In this document: positions 22,203 to 29,074 of the stretch, one piece after another
Layout: each line of letters begins with the position of its first letter
How positions within the stretch are numbered: position 1 is the stretch's first letter
Assembly (NCBI GenBank): GCA_000695325.1
Contig: AVPN01000446.1
Coordinates: 10,425 to 39,498, forward strand
DNA from: Pleurobrachia bachei
Lineage: Eukaryota; Ctenophora; Tentaculata; Cydippida; Pleurobrachiidae
Direction of reading: 5' to 3'
DNA length: 29,074 nucleotides
The notes under the pieces: model-generated
Database searches by the model: none
What the model was told of the DNA's origin: nothing
What the model saw: only the letters and a program-made list of their open reading frames with translations
Position numbers and translations under genes: made by a program

Positions 22203-22598
22203 TCAAAGACTCTTCTCCAGGAATTCTCCTTCAAGGAGCTCTAGGGGTACTGGACCCAAGGCCAGGAGCAAATCGTGAAACTTGGCGAGGTCAAAGTTGG
22301 GTTTCTGCTTCATTTTCTCTCCACTAATCCTAGCTGGTGTACGGTGCTCCGTCGTCACCTGCTCGCCCTCTTCGACTAATGATCTCTGTTCCTCCATAAA
22401 ATGTGATCTCTCTCCTTCTCTGAGAGTTGATCTCTCTCCCTCTCTGAGAGTAGATCTCTCACTGCACCCTGACCGCCTCATAACATCTTCAGTGCTCAGT
22501 TCCCGGACCTTCCTAGCCTTGATCCGGACACTACTACAGGAGGAACTGCTGAGAAGACTGTCTACTGCTGCGGTGGTTATCCGCAGAATATCAGCCAT
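22203..22598 (-). pseudogene. Chimeric ORF: TALPID3 N-terminus fused to DUF885 C-terminus at the D5 junction
   Basis: Codons 1-93 are the TALPID3 start (MADILRITTAAVD ... RTPARISG). The frame then crosses 22321/22320 directly into the DUF885 last exon ([19 protein letters not shown] ... LEKSL, stop). It exists only because of the duplication join. It is not a family architecture I recognise, so it is treated as an artefact or duplication by-product. Confidence 0.75.
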
Positions 22599-23098
22599 CT
22601 AGACAGAGAGAGAAGGGTTAGATATAATACTATTTTACTCAATGTGTTGGGGTACTTGCTGGTAGAGGGGTGCCTTCCACCCCGCATTGTATGGCGGTGC
22701 CATACCCCATTTGATTCTCAGATCAATATGGTCGGCGGCGCCAAACAGACCTCGCAGCCTACTGCATGCAATGAACACATATTACCAAATACCATTTACA
22801 GGTTAAGAAATAAAGCGTGAAATTTTTAATGCAAGACTGTTTTGTGAAGGAAATTAAATTCATAAAAACTGAAATTCCCAAAAATTACCAGATACAACAA
22901 AACGTCAGCCATATCAACGGCCTTTAATACAACAACAGATAAGATCTAAAATCTACAGACAGAACGTAAAATAATTCATCTAAACACAGTCACACACATT
23001 TTAATTTCTAATTCTACCTACAAAAGGCTGCAAAAATGAGGATTCAATTCTTGCTCAGATCTCTTTATTCAAAATGAGGGTCTATTGAAAGTATAACA
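22599..23098. other. Intergenic segment between DUF885 and TALPID3 (also present at 21703-22202)
   Basis: About 500 nt separate the DUF885 stop from the TALPID3 ATG, both minus strand. It must hold the DUF885 3' UTR and the TALPID3 promoter or 5' exon. A CT-rich tract and TAG directly precede the TALPID3 ATG. No other gene is visible. Confidence 0.55.
23064..23069 (-). terminator. Poly(A) signal AATAAA of the DUF885 gene
   Basis: AATAAAGAG on the gene strand lies 30 nt after the DUF885 stop codon. Confidence 0.65.
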
Positions 23099-25740
23099 TC
23101 AAAGACTCTTCTCCAGGAATTCTCCTTCAAGGAGCTCTAGGGGTACTGGACCCAAGGCCAGGAGCAAATCGTGAAACTTGGCGAGGTCAAAGTTGGGTTT
23201 CTGCTTCATTTTCTCTCTAACCTCCAACAACTTCAGTTGACCAACCTGGAACAGGGGAGTTGTTAAACTAGAATACTTAGTTTGGTGAGAAACACATGTG
23301 AGCGATGAAAAGTGCAGTGTATGACATGGTTTATCACATTTCCGCACTGGACGTTTACCTTGTAAGAACATGCTTGTCCAGGGAGTACACAGTATCTATC
23401 AACCTCATCTTCTGCCTCGCGTGACGTCATACCCGTGGAACGCTTCATAAAGTCAACCGCCTGGGAAAGTGAGAGAAGAGGATATGTTAGCAACTCAGAC
23501 TTACTACATATTTATAAACTTCTCCGAAATGTTTCCTGTTCTGAGTCTCAGAACAGTAAACGTTTTGGCAAAGTTTGTTATGAAACAGTAAGTTTTGTTA
23601 ATTTTGAAACCACCATCACCTTTTCCCTCGGCCACTTGAAGTAGTGGAGTCCCGTGTCCACCACTAGTCGTGAGGCTCTCAGTAACTCAGCCATGAAATA
23701 TCCCAACAAACTGTACCCATGAGTCCCATCTGCTTCCTTATAAAATCCTGAGAGAATGGGTGGATAGGAAGATAGAGATGGTGTATCAACTTGTAGTGGA
23801 GAAATCAAGATGTACACTACAGCAGCTCTAATGCAAACAATGCTTGCCAATGTAGTATGTGTTATTTAGGAATGAGGTGCATAATAATTACTGCACTGCA
23901 TGATGGCTGTTCATGTACATTGTTATGGTTATGAAGTCTATTGTCACGTGCTCAACTCACCTATCTCCCGTCCAATGTGTTCTGAATAGAGGCCCCACCC
24001 CTCAATATATGCGTTGAATGTACCCTCCTCCTCGGACCAGACCCTCCTAAAGTAGGGCAGGTCCTTGTTCTCTATATTGAGAGAGATCTGGAAATGATGC
24101 CCTGGCACTGACTCATGTGCCACTAATGTCCTCATTTGACACTTGTTCTGACTCTTGATATTAGCTGTATTGGCGTAGAACGTCCCCGGTCTGATCAGGT
24201 CGACAGACCCTGCGAAGTAGCACGCTGCTGCCCCTCCCTCAGTCATTGAAATGGGCATGGGTTTAATAGTACATTTACTGGTGGGTGTGATATTGAACAT
24301 GTCCTGGACCATCCCCGATACAACCTCCAGTAGTGATCTATACTCCTTAATACAATCCTCCGCCTCCTCGTCTTTGTACAGGAACTGCTCATCCTCCCCC
24401 AGAATCCTGAGATTCTCCTCGACTGAGTTGTCAGCACTCAGCGTCATATCACCCCTCGCATTCAGCTCACACACCACCTCGTTGAACTGCTGGAATAACT
24501 TTGCGACCTGCTCCTCGCCCAACCTGTGAACTTGCTCCGGTGTCAGATCAGTAGTTGTTTCCCACTTCAGACATCTCGCGTAGTACTCCTTACCCCGGGG
24601 TAACTTCCACAGACCAGCATCATCGGACGAACTCTCCAGACAGACAGTCAGGGCGTCTAGTAGACACTTGTACGCTGGTATAACCGTCTCCTCTGTAGCT
24701 GACCTTATCTTCTCTCTCCAGTCCTCAGAGAGATCCTTCCAAACCCGCTCCACGGATGAAATCAGGACTTTCCCACCACTCAGGTCATCCATTATTGCCT
24801 TGATACTCCTGATCATCTTCTCGAGGCACACTTTAGGAACAACGACCCCTCCCTTTCTCTTCTCCTCTATATCGCCAGCAACCCTGTTGAACTTGTTCCT
24901 TACTGCCCTCAACCTCATTACATACAGCTCTAGATCCGATTCTTGGATGATGGGGGCAAAATCAGTCATTAGTAGGAGAAACATACAGTGCACCCCTCCT
25001 AGTTGCTCCAAAGGGTAAATTTGATCTTTGAAGTCGGCCTTCCCATTTTCCAACATCCACTTTAATATCTTGAGGCTTGTTTCTTGGCATTCATTGGGCG
25101 GTGGACTCCACTGTCCTGCCTCTATCGCCTCCGTCGTCCACTTCCTTGCTTCACTCTCCAACACATCTTGTTTCTCACAAGGTGCATTAGACAGGTAACC
25201 ATGGTGACTCCTGATTCCAGCCTGTTCCAGGAATCCCATGAAGGAAAGCAACTCTGGTTTACCCAGGTTCCACTGCAGAAATACCCGCTCAAAGAAGTGA
25301 TCAATATTGGCAGGTGTGAAGTTGTTTCCCCCCTCCATCCACTCCATTACAGCCTCATCTGAAGACTTCCCGCTGGTTGGGCCCAATAACTCTGTGACAA
25401 TGGTCTGATCATCTTCGCGGTTTTCTGAAGAAATATTAAAGAGGGGTTACTGAAAAGTTCGATAACTATGTCCTATGACTTGTGTAGCTCACACAGCGCT
25501 CTGTCAAGGTAGAGTAATGACTGACTTGTTACCGACCCTCACGGCTCACAGAGCATGCTCGCTCTCATTTTGAAATAAAATGACGGTGTGAGCCACACAA
25601 TGAGACCTATTACTTCAACACTACTCACAATACAACACACCTGATTCAATGAGTTTCTTGGCTGCTGCTCCCTGGTCCCTCATGACGAGCACCGCGGCCC
25701 TGAAGACCAGTCCAGCGGGGAGGCCATACAACGATGTCAT
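23099..25740 (-). CDS. DUF885-family metallopeptidase-like protein, 646 aa
   Basis: Exons in gene order: 25740-25641, 25424-23961, 23747-23620, 23460-23359, 23245-23099 (stop). All phases agree, total 1,941 nt. The ATG at 25740 has a good context (GCAGCCATGA). Family marks: [21 protein letters not shown]-type segment, [11 protein letters not shown], the HESVPGHH putative zinc-binding motif at about residue 470 and EGWGLYSE at about 508, then [12 protein letters not shown] and the C-terminal [22 protein letters not shown]. These are typical of DUF885 (PF05960) proteins, predicted zinc hydrolases of uncertain substrate. No signal peptide or clear membrane segment is apparent. Its 3' end lies about 500 nt upstream of TALPID3. 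An additional upstream 5' exon is possible. Confidence 0.9.
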
Positions 25741-26002
25741 GGCTGCAGCTACAACACAATGGGTTAAGAAGGTACTGCTATAACAGGGGCACAATGGGTT
25801 TATAAGACACGTAGCGAGTTGAAGGAAAATCATTTTGACGCAAACAACACTAAATAAATCTTTAGCGGAAAATAAATACTGTACACACCAGGTGGATAAT
25901 TTTACACATTTACAACGTATATATCATCATATATCACGCCCCTGTATTACGTAGAGCTGCGAGGAGGGGCGGGACTTCATATTATTCGCACGTTATGACA
26001 AT
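25741..26002. other. Upstream region of the DUF885 gene
   Basis: 262 nt between the DUF885 start exon and the duplicated BBS8 segment. GTTGTAG/CTGCAG just before the ATG could be an acceptor for a 5' UTR exon. No gene is seen. Confidence 0.4.
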
Positions 26003-26185
26003 GAGGCCATCACTGAGCTGAGCGGGCCATGGGATATGCCTTAAAAATTTAATCAGCCTCGACAATTTAATAAGCATTCCTGGAATAATAAAATGAGCCT
26101 CCTGCAGGCCCTTGTTCCTCCAATATTCACATAGATCTTCCAAGAATATTGTCTGGTAGATATCCCGTAACCCAGTTATTATAGT

Positions 26186-26191
26186 TTTATT
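26186..26191 (-). terminator. Poly(A) signal AATAAA after the first BBS8 copy
   Basis: Gene-strand AATAAA 62 nt past the stop at 26253. Confidence 0.55.
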
Positions 26192-26252
26192 CCCATAAAC
26201 CTTCTGAATATATGGCCTCTGTGCCCTATTCACATATAATATCACATACAGA

Positions 26253-27104
26253 TCAAAGAAGGGTGAAATACTGCTTCAGTTGTGCGAGGAGATTCTTGGA
26301 ATCCACGTGACTAGGGAATGCCTCGATCGACTTCCTCACCTCTTTATAACTAGTATTTAGATCACCCTGACTCTCTGACAGGATAGAGAGGTTATAATGG
26401 GCCTCGTACAGCTCCTGATTTATACTGATAGCAGCCAGGAAATAGGCCCTTGCCTGCTCCACTTTACCCTTTCTCATCTCCAAGACCGCCAAGTTGTTGT
26501 ACGCCTCAGCATGGTTGTTATCTGAGATCAGAGCCAGTTGGAAGGCCTGGTAAGCGAGGTTGCTATCCCCAATACCCACAGCAACATGCCCGATGTTATA
26601 CCAAACATCTGCTGCTGATTCCTTGTTAGATAATGTTACAGCCCTCTCAAAACATGTTAGTGCCATGTCGTACTGCTGAGAGTAGAAGCAACACAAGGCA
26701 ATGTTAGTATACAGTTCAGAGTTGGAGATTCCCATCTGGAGGAGCCGTCTAAAGGACCTCAGGGCGATCTCAGGCATGTCTGAGTAGAAGTTATGGGTAC
26801 CAATACACGCGATGGCCTCTACACATGATGCATCAAACTGAAACACGCTCTTGTACCACTTGACAGACTGATCAGTGTCACCCAGCCCCTCATGCACCCG
26901 GGCACACCCAATAATTAGTGATACTTCCCCCGGGAACTCCTCGATACCCTTAGCGAATAGATCCAGGGCAGCGAGAGGTTGATCCAGTCTGATGTACACT
27001 TTAGCAAGGTACAGATAGTTGTCCACTGTGCTCTGTTGTCGGAGGGCAGAGTGGAACTGCTTCTCCGCATCCCTGAATAAACTGAGGCGGTAATAACACT
27101 TCCC
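26253..27104 (-). pseudogene. Duplicate, 5'-truncated BBS8/TTC8 last exon
   Basis: It encodes the same TPR region as the intact copy from KCYYRLSLFRDAEKQF to LAQLKQYFTLL. Upstream of KCYYRL the sequence departs from BBS8 at 27104/27105 (LTNG instead of WWWKQQLG), with no acceptor at that point. The segment would not be spliced to BBS8 exons in a normal way. It is an allele fragment or a truncated duplication. Confidence 0.85.
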
Positions 27105-27541
27105 ATTAGTTAGGTCAAAAACGCCAAATTTCGCCTTGACTGGAAAAATAATTGAAAACAAGCTAATTCCTTCACCGATATTTACCCAAGGGTCTCCTAG
27201 AACACCACTGAGTGTTTTTTTTTAAATATTAAATATTTTGCCTACTTTTGCCTACTGTTTTGCCCAATATTCGCCCACTATTACCCAGTCAAACATGGAG
27301 CCTTATTAGCCCTGATCATGCATAATCATCGGTTGTAATCGATAGTGGGGACCTTTAGGAGGATATTGGTGGTGGAAAACCTTCGTCACAGACTCGTTGG
27401 TGGCATATTTTTAATGATTTTAAATTTTTTGCCTATTTTTGCCCACTTTTGCCTACTTTTGCCCACATTTGCCCATGTGGGCAAATTCAAAATTTAAGTA
27501 TTTTGTGGGCAGTGGGAAAAAATAAAGGTGACGTACCCCCC
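27105..27541. other. Spacer between BBS8 copies with degenerate TTTTGCCYA repeats
   Basis: 437 nt of AT-rich sequence. TTTTGCCTAC/TTTTGCCCAC phrases recur around 27236-27285 and 27427-27475, ending in a small palindrome (GCCCATGTGGGC at 27471-27482). It may be a decayed repeat. No coding sequence is seen. Confidence 0.5.
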
Positions 27542-27724
27542 GAGGCCATCACTGAGCTGAGCGGGCCATGGGATATGCCTTAAAAATTTAATCAGCCTCG
27601 ACAATTTAATTAGCATTCCTGGAATTATAGAATGAGCCTCCTGCAGGCCCTTGTTCTTCCAATATTCACATAGATCTTCCAAGAATATTGTCTGGTAGAT
27701 ATCCCGTAACCCAGTTATTATAGT

Positions 27725-27730
27725 TTTATT
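27725..27730 (-). terminator. Poly(A) signal AATAAA of BBS8
   Basis: Gene-strand AATAAA 54 nt past the stop codon at 27784. Confidence 0.6.
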
Positions 27731-27783
27731 CCCATAAACCTTCTGAATATATGGCCCTATTCACATATAATATCACATACAGA

Positions 27784-29046
27784 TCAAAGAAGGGTGAAAT
27801 ACTGCTTCAGTTGTGCGAGGAGATTCTTGGAATCAACGTGACTAGGGAATGCCTCGATCGACTTCCTCACCTCTTTATAACTAGTATTTAGATCACCCTG
27901 ACTCTCTGACAGGATAGAGAGGTTATAATGGGCCTCGTACAGCTCCTGATTTATACTGATAGCAGCCAGGAAATAGGCCCTTGCCTGCTCCACTTTACCC
28001 TTTCTCATCTCCAAGACCGCCAAGTTGTTGTACGCCTCAGCATGGTTGTTATCTGAGATCAGAGCCAGTTGGAAGGCCTGGTAAGCGAGGTTGCTATCCC
28101 CAATACCCACAGCAACATGCCCGATGTTATACCAAACATCTGCTGCTGATTCCTTGTTAGATAATGTTACAGCCCTCTCAAAACATGTTAGTGCCATGTC
28201 GTACTGCTGAGAGTAGAAGCAACACAAGGCAATGTTAGTATACAGTTCAGAGTTGGAGATTCCCATCTGGAGGAGCCGTCTAAAGGACCTCAGGGCGATC
28301 TCAGGCATGTCAGAGTAGAAGTTATGGGTACCAATACACGCGATGGCCTCTACACATGATGCATCAAACTGAAACACGCTCTTGTACCACTTGACAGACT
28401 GATCAGTGTCACCCAGCCCCTCATGCACCCGGGCACACCCAATAATTAGTGATACTTCCCCCGGGAACTCCTCGATACCCTTAGCGAATAGATCCAGGGC
28501 AGCCAAAGGCTGATCCAGTCTGATGTACACTTTAGCGAGGTACAGATAGTTGTCCACTGTGCTCTGTTGTCGGAGGGCAGAGTGGAACTGCTTCTCCGCA
28601 TCCCTGAATAAACTGAGGCGGTAATAACACTTCCCCAGCTGCTGCTTCCACCACCAGTCCTCGTACTGCGACACCTGGAAAGAGAGAGAGACAGAGGAGA
28701 GAGGGTGAGAAAGAGGAAAATTCTGAGTGGGTAATAGGGAGAAATATAGAAACAGTAGTGTACAGTGTACACTGTACATTGTACACTGTACATTGTACAT
28801 GCATATATTAATTATTAATATATTGAAATAAAAACCAGCTACTCAACATGTGTGTACCTGTGTAGCTAGAGCTGCAAGATCAAGTGCGTTCCGAATATCA
28901 TTCTCATGGTAAAATAGGTAATCAAACAACACCCTATTTAGTCCATGTCTCTCAGCATACTTAGATAGGTTCAACTGTGCCGTGTTAATGAAAGGACCAT
29001 CAGGTTCGGACAGCATTGAGGCAAGCTTGTTGACCATACTAGTCTG
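27784..29046 (-). CDS. TTC8: BBS8/TTC8, C-terminal two exons (BBSome TPR subunit), 5' partial
   Basis: BBS8 is a TPR subunit of the BBSome, which traffics membrane proteins in cilia. Exon 29046-28858 (acceptor TGCTAG; an alternative CAG is 3 nt inside) encodes ASMLSEPDGPFINTAQLNLSKY ... ALDLAALATQ. Exon 28674-27784 encodes VSQYEDWWWKQQLGKCYYRL to QLKQYFTLL, stop. Phase 0 joins both. The match to vertebrate TTC8 is collinear, including CIGTHNFYSDMPEIALR, WYNIGHVAVGIGDSNLAYQ and AEAYNNLAVLEMRKG, and covers the tandem TPR repeats. The N-terminal portion lies beyond the window edge. Sequence before the duplicated segment confirms that this copy is the intact one. Confidence 0.95.
28758..28804. 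repeat. TGTACA-rich palindromic repeat in a BBS8 intron
   Basis: Alternating GTGTACAC/TGTACATTGTACA phrases, self-complementary and repeated, lie within the 183-nt intron between the two BBS8 exons. No function is evident. Confidence 0.7.
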
Positions 29047-29074
29047 CTAGCACAGAAGACAGAGTGAGAGAGGG

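Larger units (their letters stand above)
21425..23216 (-). repeat. Direct duplication D5 spanning the TALPID3 start and DUF885 3' end (21425-22320, 22321-23216)
   Basis: Two 896-nt units appear identical by eye and abut with three bases of shared sequence (CTC). Each holds the TALPID3 ATG exon start, the roughly 500-nt intergenic segment and the DUF885 terminal exon with its poly(A) signal. The lack of divergence contrasts with the other duplications. Confidence 0.93.
26003..28635 (-). repeat. Direct duplication D6 of the BBS8 last exon (26003-27104, 27542-28635)
   Basis: The units are 1,102 and 1,094 nt and nearly identical; the 8-nt difference is a deletion near 27757 (GGCCTCTGTGCC versus GGCC). 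Unlike the other duplications, 437 nt of unrelated sequence separates them. Both carry the stop codon, poly(A) signal and downstream flank. Confidence 0.93.

Noticed and set aside
25982-26245. 87-aa minus-strand ORF downstream of the BBS8 stop
   Set aside because: It overlaps the BBS8 3' UTR and poly(A) signal, has no recognisable domain, and its duplicate at 27494-27682 differs by frame and length. It is likely non-coding.

Overview
The window is nuclear DNA from an animal. It holds intron-containing genes with GT-AG splice sites, short introns (about 70-600 nt) with CT-rich acceptors, CT/GA microsatellites, and non-autonomous Tc1/mariner-type repeats. The gene content (talin, sideroflexin, TALPID3, a DUF885 protein, BBS8/TTC8) is metazoan and ciliated. 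The compact introns and apparent high heterozygosity suggest an early-branching marine invertebrate, perhaps a sponge; that lineage call is weak.

Layout. 1-927: mariner-like element inside a talin intron. 959-9800 (+): 3' part of a talin gene, from the end of rod domain R7 through R13/THATCH and the dimerisation helix. A long extra open exon (5660-6418) sits in its last large intron and could start a short talin isoform. 9442-11332: two copies of the talin terminus and 3' UTR. 11780-14088 (-): sideroflexin, convergent with talin. 14605-21702 (-): TALPID3 (KIAA0586), essentially intronless but broken up by direct repeats. 22203-25740 (-): a 646-aa DUF885 metallopeptidase-like protein. 26003-29046 (-): the 3' part of BBS8/TTC8, with its last exon present twice.

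Two things dominate the window. First, there are six direct duplications of 0.9-2.4 kb, five of them perfectly abutting. Each cuts through a gene and restarts it upstream. This is the pattern expected when two haplotypes are laid end to end in an assembly, although real tandem duplications are not excluded.

Second, and much stranger, are four short tracts (28 to about 50 nt) that are the base-by-base complement, NOT the reverse complement, of the sequence that belongs there. Two are shown by comparing duplicate TALPID3 copies: 17835-17884 is the exact complement of 20243-20292, and 20759-20786 is the exact complement of 18354-18381. Two lie in sideroflexin exons (about 12649-12696 and about 11994-12043). 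There, complementing without reversing restores conserved sideroflexin residues and, in one case, a missing splice donor. No known DNA rearrangement yields a same-polarity complement. A data-processing error or deliberate edit is the simplest explanation, but the pattern is real in this sequence, is missed by ordinary homology searches, and deserves checking in raw reads.

Functionally, talin links integrins to actin, sideroflexin is a mitochondrial inner-membrane amino-acid (serine) carrier, and TALPID3 and BBS8 both act in cilium assembly and trafficking.
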